Source: an uncultured Lewinella sp.
Lineage (GTDB): Bacteria > Bacteroidota > Bacteroidia > Chitinophagales > Saprospiraceae
Length of the DNA: 64,000 nt
Reading direction: 5' to 3'
Assembly: GCA_937873655.1 (NCBI GenBank)
Contig: CALMYQ010000155.1
Location: 1 to 64,000 of the forward strand
Part shown: in pieces, positions 53,626 through 63,200 of the stretch
Numbering within the stretch: the first letter of the stretch is position 1
Layout: every line of letters starts with the position of its first letter
Notes under the pieces: model-generated
What the model saw: only the letters and a program-made list of their open reading frames with translations
Database searches by the model: none
Told to the model about the DNA's origin: nothing
Made by a program: the position numbers and the translations under genes

Positions 53626-54516
53626 ATGAACTTAAAAACGCTCTTGCTCGCCGGTTCGGCCGCTGTCCTGCTGTCGGCATGCGGCAAACCTGTAGCCCAG
53701 TTTTCCTACGACGGCGAGCTCCGCGCCGCTTCCGGAGTCCGGTTTGCCAACGCTTCTCATGAGGCTGAATCCTATGAATGGGATTTCGGCGACGGCAACA
53801 CATCGCAAGAGGCCAATCCCGAACATCGCTACCATGCTTCCGGTGAATACACCGTTCGGCTCAAAGCCGTTAACGCCAAGGGCAAAACCCGTACCCACGA
53901 AGAAAAACTCCATATCGGCTCTCCGAAGCATTGCCTGGTTGAGATGATCACCCCTTACGGCAATATGCTCATCCAGCTGTATGACGCTACCCCGCAGCAC
54001 CAGGATAATTTTACCAAACTGGTCGAACAGGGCTATTTCGACAGCCTGTTGTTCCACCGGGTCATCAACGGGTTCATGATCCAGGGCGGCGACCCGAAGT
54101 CGAAAGGCGCACCTGCCGGCGAACCGCTGGGGTCCGGCGGCCCCGGTTATACCATCCCCGCCGAATTTGTGGATACCCTCATCCATGTCAAAGGCGCACT
54201 GGCCGCTGCCCGTACCGGTGATCAGGTCAATCCCCAGAAACGCTCTTCCGGCTCCCAGTTCTATATCGTCCAGGGAAGACCTCAGACTGCGGAAGAACTG
54301 GACCGGTTTGAAGCCCGCAAAGGGTTCCGGTACAGCACTGAGCAGCGCAAAGCGTATATGGATAAAGGCGGCACGCCGCAGCTCGACCGGGAGTACACCG
54401 TTTTCGGGCAGGTGATTGAAGGGTTGGATGTGATTGACAAGATCGCCGCCGTACCGACCGACGGCCGCGACAGGCCCCGGACGGACGTCCCGATGAAGAT
54501 TATTTTAATTAAATAA
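53626..54516 (+). CDS. PKD-domain cyclophilin lipoprotein
   Basis: 296 residues from the ATG at 53626; an ATG at 53599 would put nine residues before the signal. The lipobox cysteine is C19 ('VLLSACGK'). Residues 22-97 form a PKD domain ('ESYEWDFGDGNTSQEANPEH', 'GEYTVRLKAVNAKGKT'). The rest is a cyclophilin ('FHRVINGFMIQGGDPKSKGA', 'SGSQFYIVQGRPQ'). The fusion would tether an isomerase to a protein- or glycan-binding module at the envelope. It is paralogous to the preceding gene. Its stop is five bases before the ROK kinase start. Confidence 0.93.
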   Translation: MNLKTLLLAGSAAVLLSACGKPVAQFSYDGELRAASGVRFANASHEAESYEWDFGDGNTSQEANPEHRYHASGEYTVRLKAVNAKGKTRTHEEKLHIGSPKHCLVEMITPYGNMLIQLYDATPQHQDNFTKLVEQGYFDSLLFHRVINGFMIQGGDPKSKGAPAGEPLGSGGPGYTIPAEFVDTLIHVKGALAAARTGDQVNPQKRSSGSQFYIVQGRPQTAEELDRFEARKGFRYSTEQRKAYMDKGGTPQLDREYTVFGQVIEGLDVIDKIAAVPTDGRDRPRTDVPMKIILIK

Positions 54517-54521
54517 CCCAT

Positions 54522-55286
54522 ATGGCTTCTGATCATCATGTACTGGGGATCGATGTCGGCGGTTCCGGCATAAAAGGCGGCATTATCGATGTGCAATCCG
54601 GCCAGATGCTTACCGACCGGCTCCGCCTGGAGACGCCCAAGCCGGCAACGCCTGCCGCAATGGCCGATACCTTTGCAGCGCTCGTCAAAATGCACAACTG
54701 GGACGGGCTGATCGGGTCCGGATTCCCGGCCATTGTCAAGAACGGCGTGGCGCGCTCGGCAGCTAATATCGATAAATCCTGGGTCGGGGTCAATGTGGAA
54801 AAGCTGTTTTCCGAAGTCAGCGGTCTGCCCGTCAAGGTGGTGAATGATGCCGACGCCGCCGGGATCGCCGCCATGACCTTCGGCGCAGGCAAGGGCCATG
54901 ACGGCGTAGTCCTCATCCTGACCATCGGCACCGGGATCGGCTCGGCCCTGTTCACGGACGGCATCCTGACGCCCAATACCGAATTCGGCCACCTGTTCTT
55001 TTATGAAGATATCGCCGAGAAATACGTTTCGGACAGCGCCCGCAAAAGGGACAACCTTTCCTGGAATGATTGGGGTATGCGCTTTGACAAATTCCTGCAC
55101 CACCTGGGGCGCCTTTTCTCACCCGATCTGGTCATCCTGAGCGGCGGCGCCAGCAAACAATTCGACAGCTATAAGGACCTTTTTACCGTAGATTTTGAAG
55201 TGGTGCCTTCCATGATGCTCAACCACGCGGGATCGATCGGAGCGGCTTATTATGCGTGGCAATCGGTTCATTCGAAATCGATATGA
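54522..55286 (+). CDS. ROK-family kinase, polyphosphate glucokinase type
   Basis: A 254-residue kinase. The phosphate-binding motif is 'LGIDVGGSGIKGGIIDV', followed by 'GSGFPAIVKNGVARSAANID', 'VVNDADAAGIA' and 'LTIGTGIGSALFTDG'. These patterns and the short length fit the polyphosphate/ATP-glucokinase (PPGK) branch. It would phosphorylate glucose in the cytoplasm. It lies five bases downstream of the PKD-cyclophilin gene and is convergent with the flippase gene. Confidence 0.85.
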   Translation: MASDHHVLGIDVGGSGIKGGIIDVQSGQMLTDRLRLETPKPATPAAMADTFAALVKMHNWDGLIGSGFPAIVKNGVARSAANIDKSWVGVNVEKLFSEVSGLPVKVVNDADAAGIAAMTFGAGKGHDGVVLILTIGTGIGSALFTDGILTPNTEFGHLFFYEDIAEKYVSDSARKRDNLSWNDWGMRFDKFLHHLGRLFSPDLVILSGGASKQFDSYKDLFTVDFEVVPSMMLNHAGSIGAAYYAWQSVHSKSI

Positions 55287-55322
55287 TAGTGGTCATCGTG
55301 GAGAATCCGTTCCATATATGAC

Positions 55323-56816
55323 CTAAAATTTGAAGTAATTCCGGATTCCGGATCGCTCCCGGATAAACACCCAATACGCCAATCCCGCCAGAACGACCGT
55401 ATTCAGCGCCATCCGAAGGATCAATGCGTCGGGAAATTGCGCCCGCAGCCAATCGCTGCCCAGCCAGATCGCGATGCCGGTTGCCAGGTAGAGCGCCATG
55501 GTCTTCACATCGTAGGGAACGGCGTAAAAGCGCTTCCCGGTGAAATAACAGGCCAGTGCCATGGCGGCATAACAGATCAGGGTGGTCCAGGCCGACCCGT
55601 AGTACCCGAATACCGGGATCCACCAGATATTCAGCCCGATGGTGATCAGCGCGCCGCCGATGGAAATATAGGCGCCCCAGCGGGTCTTGTCCGTGACCTT
55701 GTACCAGACGCTAAAATTGTAATACATGCCCAGGAATACATTGGCCAGGGTCAGGATCGGCACTACGCCAAGCCCGATCCAGTAATCAGGGCCGATGAAA
55801 TATTTGACCGCATCGATATACAGCACGATGAAAAGAAAGGCGGCCACCCCCGCGATCAGGAAGAACCGGGCTACATCGGCGTACAATTTTTGCGCGCCCA
55901 GGGTATTCTTCTGTTTGAAAAAGAAGGGTTCAGCCCCGTACCGGAAGGCCTGTGTGAAGAGGCTGATCAGCATGGCGAGCTTGTAATTGGCGCCGTAGAT
56001 CCCCAACTGGGCCTGGTTTTCATCCGATGTGCCGGGCAAGAACCAGATCATGATCTTCCGGTCCAGCGTCTCGTTGATGACGTACGAGAACCCCACAATG
56101 ACCAGCGGAGCGGCGTACAGGGCCATCCTGCGCCATAAGGCCCGGTCGAACTGCCATTGCAGGCGGAAAAAGATCGGGGAAAGCAGCAAAAGCGCAACCA
56201 GGCTGGCTACCACATTGGACACAAAAATGTAACCGACGGAAAAATGCGGGTCGTACCAGCCGCTGACCAAACCGGCTCCCCAGGAAGTGGTTTGGAGCCA
56301 GGGGCAAATCAGCAGGAAAAACAGATTCAACCCCAGATTCACCCCGATGCTGATGAGCCGTATGGCGGCAAACCGGATAGGTCTGCTTTCAAGCCGGAGC
56401 CGGGCATAAGGAATTTCGCATAGGGCATCCAGCGTCAGGATCAACGCGCACATCCGCACCAGAGAGGCCTTGTCGGGGTACTGGAACAGGTCGGCCAGCC
56501 AGTCGGACAACAAAAACAGGATGGCCCCGAAAACCAGGGAGGAGCCCACGATTGACCACAGCGCCGTATTAAAGCTCTTCTCCGCGCTGCCTTCATCCTC
56601 TTCCGACCCAAAACGGAAATAAGCCGTTTCCATGCGGTAGGTGAAAAACACCATGAGCAAGGCCGTGAAAGCGAACAGGTCGGTCGCGATCCCGTATTCG
56701 CCCGGGTTTGGCAATACCCGGGTATAGATGGGGGTCAGCAAAAAGTACAGCATCCGCCCCACTATGGAGCTTACGCCGTAAATCGCTGTTTCCTTGGCTA
56801 GTTTTCGAATGGACAT
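55323..56816 (-). CDS. Oligosaccharide flippase family protein
   Basis: 497 residues from the ATG at 56816 (MSIRKLAKETAIYGVSSIVG); a longer frame to 56903 adds a basic tail without family support. It has about 14 transmembrane helices, as in the Wzx/MurJ-like PST family. 'YFLLTPIYTRVLPNPGEYGI' and 'YGANYKLAMLISLFTQAFRY' are typical. It would move lipid-linked oligosaccharides across the inner membrane. No glycosyltransferase genes are adjacent. Confidence 0.9.
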   Translation of the reverse strand: MSIRKLAKETAIYGVSSIVGRMLYFLLTPIYTRVLPNPGEYGIATDLFAFTALLMVFFTYRMETAYFRFGSEEDEGSAEKSFNTALWSIVGSSLVFGAILFLLSDWLADLFQYPDKASLVRMCALILTLDALCEIPYARLRLESRPIRFAAIRLISIGVNLGLNLFFLLICPWLQTTSWGAGLVSGWYDPHFSVGYIFVSNVVASLVALLLLSPIFFRLQWQFDRALWRRMALYAAPLVIVGFSYVINETLDRKIMIWFLPGTSDENQAQLGIYGANYKLAMLISLFTQAFRYGAEPFFFKQKNTLGAQKLYADVARFFLIAGVAAFLFIVLYIDAVKYFIGPDYWIGLGVVPILTLANVFLGMYYNFSVWYKVTDKTRWGAYISIGGALITIGLNIWWIPVFGYYGSAWTTLICYAAMALACYFTGKRFYAVPYDVKTMALYLATGIAIWLGSDWLRAQFPDALILRMALNTVVLAGLAYWVFIRERSGIRNYFKF

Positions 56817-57017
56817 CCGCGCGCAATTACACCGCAATTTTACGGTATTGTTTCCGTTTTTTCGCCATTCCCCGATAATTCGGCGCCGCTCTCCGGCCTG
56901 CATTCAACCCAAAATCAGTTGCAGGCAAAATGCATATTGTGAAATATCTGTAAATTGCCGGCCATTATGAGAAAAACTGCAATTATCTAACGCACAAATA
57001 CCGAATACTCCCCAAAC

Positions 57018-58097
57018 ATGATCAATGTCGCCTTACTCAAAAAAATTTGCGAAACGCCCGGAGCTCCCGGCTTTGAGCAGCGAATCAGGGAAGTCGTAAT
57101 TGCGGAGGTAAAACCGCTGGTCGATGAACTCAGCGTGGACAATATGGGTAACGTCGTTGCCGTCAAACGCGGCCGTGAACGAAAACGGGTAATGGTTGCC
57201 GCCCACATGGACGAGATCAGCTTCATCATTTCCCATATCGATGACGACGGCTTTCTGCGCTTCCTGCCCCTCGGCGGGTTTGATCCCAAAACCCTGACTT
57301 CCCAGCGGGTGATCGTCCATGGCCGGCGCGACCTGATCGGCGTCATGGGCAGCAAACCCATCCACCTGATGAAACCCGACGAACGCACCAAACAGGTGCC
57401 GATCCACGAATATTTCATCGACCTGGGTATGAAAAAAGCCGAAGTTGAACAATGGGTGGCGGTGGGCGACCCCGTAACCCGGGAGCGCGAATTGATCGAA
57501 ATGGGCGATTGCGTGAACAGCAAATCCCTCGACAACCGGGTGTCGGTTTTTATCCTGTTGGAAGTGCTGAGATCATTGAAGGACAAGGAAGTCCCCTACG
57601 ATATTTACAGCGTATTTACCGTTCAGGAAGAAGTGGGCCTTCGGGGCGCCGTATCCTCCGCTCATCATGTAGATCCGGATTTCGGATTCGGGCTGGATGT
57701 CACCATCGCTTTTGACGTGCCCGGGGCCCATGCCCACGAAGCCGTTACTTTCCTGGGTAAAGGCGCAGCGATCAAGATCATGGACAGCTCGGTCATCAGC
57801 GATTACCGGATGGTGAGCTATCTCAAAAAAATAGCCGTCGAAGACGGCATCAAATGGCAACCCGAGCTGCTGCCCGCCGGCGGAACCGATACGGCCGGTA
57901 TTCAGCGCGCAGGGAAAAAAGGCGCAATATCCGGCGCGATCTCCATCCCGCTCCGGCATATCCACCAGACCATCGAAATGGCGCACAAGGAAGACGTTCT
58001 CCACTGCATCCGTCTCCTGGAAGCCGCCGTCACCAAACTGGACCAGTATAATTGGTCGTTTGGCTATCCGGGGGAGAATACGGCGGGATATCTTTAG
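57018..58097 (+). CDS. M42-family metallopeptidase (glutamyl/leucyl aminopeptidase type)
   Basis: A 359-residue cytoplasmic peptidase. Metal and catalytic residues are H63-x-D65 ('VAAHMDEISFI'), D172 ('SLDNRVS'), E204-E205 ('VQEEVGLRGA'), an aspartate in 'AFDVPGAHAHE' and H316 ('RHIHQTIEM'). M42 enzymes form large tetrahedral complexes that trim peptides. It is a single gene, convergent with the SDR gene; a repeat array lies in between. Confidence 0.94.
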   Translation: MINVALLKKICETPGAPGFEQRIREVVIAEVKPLVDELSVDNMGNVVAVKRGRERKRVMVAAHMDEISFIISHIDDDGFLRFLPLGGFDPKTLTSQRVIVHGRRDLIGVMGSKPIHLMKPDERTKQVPIHEYFIDLGMKKAEVEQWVAVGDPVTRERELIEMGDCVNSKSLDNRVSVFILLEVLRSLKDKEVPYDIYSVFTVQEEVGLRGAVSSAHHVDPDFGFGLDVTIAFDVPGAHAHEAVTFLGKGAAIKIMDSSVISDYRMVSYLKKIAVEDGIKWQPELLPAGGTDTAGIQRAGKKGAISGAISIPLRHIHQTIEMAHKEDVLHCIRLLEAAVTKLDQYNWSFGYPGENTAGYL

Positions 58098-58099
58098 GA

Positions 58100-58178
58100 G
58101 ATAGGAATCGGGGAATCGAAGGATTTCAGTTCCTCGATTCCTCGATTCCTCAATTCCTCATCTCTTCAGTTCCTCAAT
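58100..58178. repeat. C/T-rich repeat array with hairpin potential
   Basis: TTCCTCGA/TTCCTCAA units of about 8-9 bases repeat from 58131 to 58178. Before them, AGGAATCGGGGAATCGAAGG (58104-58123) is a near-complement of the unit pair, so a long imperfect hairpin can form. It fills the whole convergent spacer between the M42 peptidase and the SDR gene. Confidence 0.8.
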
Positions 58179-58931
58179 TCAAAAAGTAATCGCTTTCCCT
58201 CCATCCACCGGGATCTCCGAACCCGTCAGGAATCCGCTTTCTTCCGAGGCCAGGAACAAGGCCGCCTGGGCCACATCCTCCGATTGACCGAAACGCTGTA
58301 GCGGAATTTTCGCCTGTACATCGGCGGCGAAGGCATTCAGCGCTGCTTCGTCCATGCCCATTTTGGAATAGATCGGGGTAGCGATCGGGCCGGGACTGAC
58401 GCTGTTGACCCGGATCTTCCGGTCGGCCAGCTCAATGGCCAGCGTTTTGTTCAAGGATAGCAACGCCCCCTTGGATGCCGAATAAGCCGACGTATTGGCC
58501 AACCCCGAATGGACCAGAATCGTCGTGTTCAGGATGATGGAGCCGCCTTCCGGGATCACCGGCAGCAGCTTCTGGACCGTGAAGTAGGCGCCCCGGAAAT
58601 TGATGTCCATGTTGGCGTTGAACAGTTCCTCTGTGGTTCCCTCAAACGGCGCAAACAAGCCCACGCCGGCATTCACGAACAGAATATCGACCTTAGAGGT
58701 CAGTTTGGCAACTTCCCCGTCGAGCCGGTTGACGTCGGCCATATTGCCGGCATCCGAAACGAACCCGGAAGCGCCTTCACCAAGGTTGCGTACGGCTTCC
58801 CGGACGGCGTCTTCCCGCCTGCCCGTGATGATGACCCGGGCGCCTTCCTTCAGGAACAGTTGGGCGGTAGCAAAACCGATCCCGCTGTTGCCGCCGGTGA
58901 TGACGGCAACCTTTCCATTTAATTTTCCCAT
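58179..58931 (-). CDS. Short-chain dehydrogenase/reductase (SDR)
   Basis: A 250-residue classical SDR. The cofactor motif is T12-G-G-N-S-G-I-G19, the structural NAG is at 87-89, N111 is conserved and the catalytic pair is Y150-x-x-x-K154 ('SAYSASKGALLSL'). R38-R39 after the second strand suggest NADP(H). The substrate is unknown. It lies downstream of an AraC-type regulator on the same strand, with a 112-base spacer holding a possible operator. Confidence 0.93.
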   Translation of the reverse strand: MGKLNGKVAVITGGNSGIGFATAQLFLKEGARVIITGRREDAVREAVRNLGEGASGFVSDAGNMADVNRLDGEVAKLTSKVDILFVNAGVGLFAPFEGTTEELFNANMDINFRGAYFTVQKLLPVIPEGGSIILNTTILVHSGLANTSAYSASKGALLSLNKTLAIELADRKIRVNSVSPGPIATPIYSKMGMDEAALNAFAADVQAKIPLQRFGQSEDVAQAALFLASEESGFLTGSEIPVDGGKAITF

Positions 58932-59017
58932 TTTTTACAGTGCTGTTTGTTACGTATTTGAATTGTCGGGACAAAGATGCGCCCGCCGGGAAAGGAGAAC
59001 TGTTCCAAAAAACCGAA

Positions 59018-59037
59018 ACTGGTCAAAACCGGTCAAA
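59018..59037. promoter_or_regulatory. 10-base direct repeat upstream of the SDR gene
   Basis: ACTGGTCAAA (59018-59027) and ACCGGTCAAA (59028-59037) are consecutive units differing by one base. AraC-family regulators often bind direct repeats with this helical spacing. The site is about 90 bases upstream of the SDR start and next to the stop of the AraC gene. Confidence 0.4.
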
Positions 59038-59043
59038 AGCCGT

Positions 59044-59949
59044 TCAGACCAGCATTTCATTCCGTCTTTGGATCAGGAATTGCTTGGGCGGAATGCCGTA
59101 TTTCTTGTGGAATGCCTTGATGAAATGGGAGATATCGTCGTAGCCGGCTTCCATGGCGGTAGCGGTTACGGTGGTATGGTTTTGCGACAGGAGCTGGTAG
59201 GCCAGTTCCAGGCGCCTGTCGATCAGCCATTGCTTGGGAGCAACGCCGAATTGCCGTTTGAAATCGCGCCGGAAGGTGGAAATGCTCCTGCCGGTCAGGT
59301 ACGCATAGTCCTCTACACCCAGGGATTTGTTGAAATTGGCGTTCATGAAGGTCTTCAAGGTCCTTTTTTCCTTGTTCTTGAGGTTCAGCAGGGCGCCGTT
59401 GAAGCATTCTCCCTGTTCGGAAATGCTGATCAGGTGGAGCAATTCGAAGAGTTTGGACCGGGTGAGCTTGTGGTGCGAATGGGACTTGTCCTTGTACAGG
59501 TGCAACAGGTTTTCGGTGAACATGCGGATATGGTCCGTATAGTCGAGCAACAGATAAGGCACGCATTTCTGTTTCGGGCTTCTTTCTTTCGCGGGCTTTA
59601 TCTGCAGGGATTGCACGAATTCGTCGATCAGTGTTTCGTCAAAAAAGAATACGATGGCCTCAAAAGCGTCTTTTGACGGGAGGATATCGGAGATCATGTA
59701 CAGCCCTTTCGGCAAAAAGACCATCTGGCCGGCATCGACATGCGTCAGGAATTCATCCCCGCTGGCTACCCGCAGGCGGCCGTTCAGCACCAGGGTCATG
59801 GCATGGGTGGAGACGTATCCTTCCTTTTGCACATCGACCTGGTAAAAAGCCTTGTGGATCACGCAGGAAAGCCCGTCGACCAGCACCTTTCCCACCTGGG
59901 GATTCTCGAAAAAAGATTGCGGCAATATTTTCATCATAGGACAAATCAA
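59044..59949 (-). CDS. AraC-family transcriptional regulator
   Basis: A 301-residue regulator; ATGs at 59937 or 59934 may be the true start (MKILPQSFFENPQ). The N-terminal half is a cupin-like effector domain ('MTLVLNGRLRVASGDEF', 'GQMVFLPKGLYMISD'). The C-terminal 100 residues hold the double helix-turn-helix ('YAYLTGRSISTFRRDFKRQF', 'AMEAGYDDISHFIKAFHKKY', then GIPPKQF). It probably controls the downstream SDR gene. The effector is unknown. Confidence 0.92.
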   Translation of the reverse strand: MICPMMKILPQSFFENPQVGKVLVDGLSCVIHKAFYQVDVQKEGYVSTHAMTLVLNGRLRVASGDEFLTHVDAGQMVFLPKGLYMISDILPSKDAFEAIVFFFDETLIDEFVQSLQIKPAKERSPKQKCVPYLLLDYTDHIRMFTENLLHLYKDKSHSHHKLTRSKLFELLHLISISEQGECFNGALLNLKNKEKRTLKTFMNANFNKSLGVEDYAYLTGRSISTFRRDFKRQFGVAPKQWLIDRRLELAYQLLSQNHTTVTATAMEAGYDDISHFIKAFHKKYGIPPKQFLIQRRNEMLV

Positions 59950-60184
59950 GTGCGATTTTCTTCAGAGAAGTGGTCGAAAGGAGCAAAAGTTGTGTTTTTC
60001 GGTCAAATTATGGGATTTTTCTGAAAGAACAAACGCCTGGTGTAGTCGTTGTGCAGATCGAAAAAAAAGAATCGCGAACAAAGGCGACCAACAGACCGAG
60101 AGTCAGGGTCAGGATATTGGCCCGGGTGAGCCATTTTTGCCAGAAGGAGAATTTGCGGTCAGCGATTGAATCCTATATTTTCAG

Positions 60185-60192
60185 TACTTTTG
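60185..60192 (+). promoter_or_regulatory. -7 promoter element for the hybrid two-component regulator
   Basis: TACTTTTG matches TAnnTTTG, 21 bases before the TTG start at 60214. A TTG at 60166-60168 is a poor -33 candidate. The predicted leader is about 16 bases. Confidence 0.5.
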
Positions 60193-60213
60193 GAAAGCCA
60201 TATTTAATCAAAA

Positions 60214-63200
60214 TTGAGGAAATTTACACTATATCAACTGCTGATATTTCTTTGGGGAATTCATCCTTCCATCGCCCAGCAATTGCGTTTCGAAAGGTAC
60301 ACCATGGAAGATGGGCTTTCCAATCCCGGCACCTATTGGCTGAAAAGCCTTATCCAGGACCGGGAAGGCTTTCTCTGGTTCACCACGTTCAACGGCCTGA
60401 ACCGTTTCGACGGCAAAAATTTCAAGGTTTTCCAGTACAATGACCAATTGCCTAAAAGTTTGGGCGACAACCTGACAACCGGCATATGTGAGGCGGATGA
60501 CGGCCGGATCTGGGTTGGCACCGCTTCGGGCATCTATATCTTTGATCCGGTAACGGAAACTTTTGATTGCATCGAACCTGAACCGGATGAACCCGGGGGC
60601 CTTTGCGGCCGTCAGATCAATTTTATCGGTAAGGATCATGAGGGAAACATGTGGGTGGGAACCGGCTCGAACGGCGTGTGCCGATGGTCGCCGAAATCGG
60701 GGACATTCACCGGTTTCGGGAATTATTTCAAAGATGGGCTGGTTTTTTATCAGCAAAAAGACGGGACTATATGGGTAGGCAATATCGACGGCCTTCATCG
60801 GAAACTGCCGGGGAAGGACAGCTTTCAACTGGTTCGGCTGACCGCATCAACCCTGAATGGGCGCCCGCTTCCGGCTTCGGATATAGCGGAACTTCCGGAC
60901 GGGCAACTTTTCATCGCTTCCTCGGGCTACGGTTTGTGGAAGTATGCGCCTGCCACGGGGCGATTCGAGGATCTGACGGCATCTTTCAGTCCTGAATTCT
61001 CAACTTCGCTGAGATGTCTTGTGACGGATAAAGCGGGCAGGATCTGGATGGGGGCAACCCGGGAGATCCAACGGTATGATCCGGTCACAGGGCTTTTTCA
61101 TGCATTCCGGTTTGATGAGGACGATCCTGCCGGTGTTCCGTCGTTCCCAATCGCGGCAGGCTACGCCGATGCGGCGGGAAGTCTGTGGTTTAGTACATCC
61201 ACAGGTGGGGTCATAGTTACCCATACCTCCGATAATCCGATTGAGATCCTGGGGGATATGATCATCTATGAAGCTGTCCGACTGGATGAAAACCGGCTTT
61301 TGATCAACGATGGCGAAAAAATTTGGACCCTTGATTGCAAGGCAAAACAACTCTTGCCGTCAGGAATTCCTCCCGAAATTTCAACCGACCCGATCCGGGA
61401 TATCGCCCTCTCCGGGCAAAACGAATTATGGACCTTGAATAACAGGGATCAGATCATAAAGGTCTATAATTTTCAAACCGGAAAAATAAGGAGCCTGCCT
61501 GGAGGGAGTACATTGCTGAAAACCGACAGGAAAGGCAGGATATGGTCCGGGCTTAAATATTTCGATGAGGATCAGGGTGGGTGGATCCGCTTCTATCCGA
61601 AAATTGCAGGCTTCCCGGACTCTACGAAGGTAGAAGGCGCTGTTTTGGATCTGTACTTTGACGACAAAAACACCGCCTGGCTTGCTACCAACCTGGGCAT
61701 TTTCCGCTACGATCCTGATAAGGACCGGGGCAGGCGTTATACATTATACCCCGGCGCCGGCCAGGCATCGGAAAGGGTGCAATTGATCTTCCCGGGGTCC
61801 GGAGGCCGGTTCTACCTGTCTACTACAAACGGATTGTCGATTTACGACCCGGTGGCTGATCGCTTCCGGAATTACAATCAAAATAACGGGCTGCTTCACA
61901 ACCAGGTGACCACAGTAGTAGAGGATATTCACGGCCACCTTTGGATCTCCTCACCGAAAGGCCTGCAAAAATTCCTGCCCGAAACAGGCCAGTTTATAAC
62001 CTATGGGATCAATGACGGATTCCCGGATCCATTATTCTATTTCCAACGTGCATACAGTGACCAGGCGGGGTATTTGTATTTCACAAGTGGGGAGAAATTG
62101 ATCCGGTTTCATCCGGACAGCCTGAAGGAAAAGGATTACGCTCCTTCCGTCCGATTGCTCGACTTCTACCTGGACCATAAGGTCGTAAGAGTCGGCGTCC
62201 CTGATTCTCTATTGAAAAAACAACTGCATTTTTCCAACGGGATCCGGCTCCGGCATGACCAGTCTGATTTTGGATTCAGCTTTGTGATGCCGGTATTTTT
62301 TAAATCCGAAGGAGTCGAATATTTTTACCAATTGACACCTTACCAGACCGATTGGAGGAGCGCCGGAAACAGAACAGAGATCCACTATTCCAATATTGAT
62401 CCGGGCCGGTATACGTTCAGGGTAAAAGCCCGAACTGCCGACGGATACTGGAGCGCAAAGGAAGCAACCTTCGGGCTGTATATCGCCCCTCCCTGGTGGG
62501 CCACTCCAGGCGCTTATTTCGGTTACCTGCTCCTGGTTTCAGGAGCTGCTTTGGCCATCTACCGGTTCAACCTGAACCGGCAGTTGGAACGTGCCCAGGC
62601 CAGGCATCTCAGAGAACTCGACACCCTGAGATCCCGGCTTTACGCCAATATCACCCACGAATTCCGGACGCCCCTCACCGTCATTATGGGTATGGCCGGC
62701 AACCTGAAGGGGCAGGAACTGGAAAAAAAGCTGATTCTCCGCAACAGCAACAGCCTGCTCCGGCTCATCAACCAGTTGCTCGACCTGTCGAAGCTGGATG
62801 CCGGAAAACTGAACCTTCACCTGATCCGGGCCAATATCGTCAGCTACCTGAAGTACCTCACCGAGTCCTTTTATTCCTTGACGGAAGAAAAACAGATCGA
62901 CCTGTCTTTCCAATCCGGAGAAGAAACCCTGATCATGGATTTTGACGAGGAGAAGATCCAGCATATCGTCTTCAATCTTTTGTCCAACGCGGTCAAATTC
63001 ACGCCCCCGGGCGGGGAGATCAGCATCCGACTTCGCAAAACGGATGAAGGGCGGCCATCCTGCCTTCAAATGGAGGTCCTGGACACCGGTATCGGGGTAT
63101 CTCCCGAAAACCTGCCGCATGTTTTTGACCGGTTCTTCCAGGCCGATGACTCCCCGGTTCGCAGGAGCGGCGGAACCGGGATCGGCCTGGCACTTTCCAA

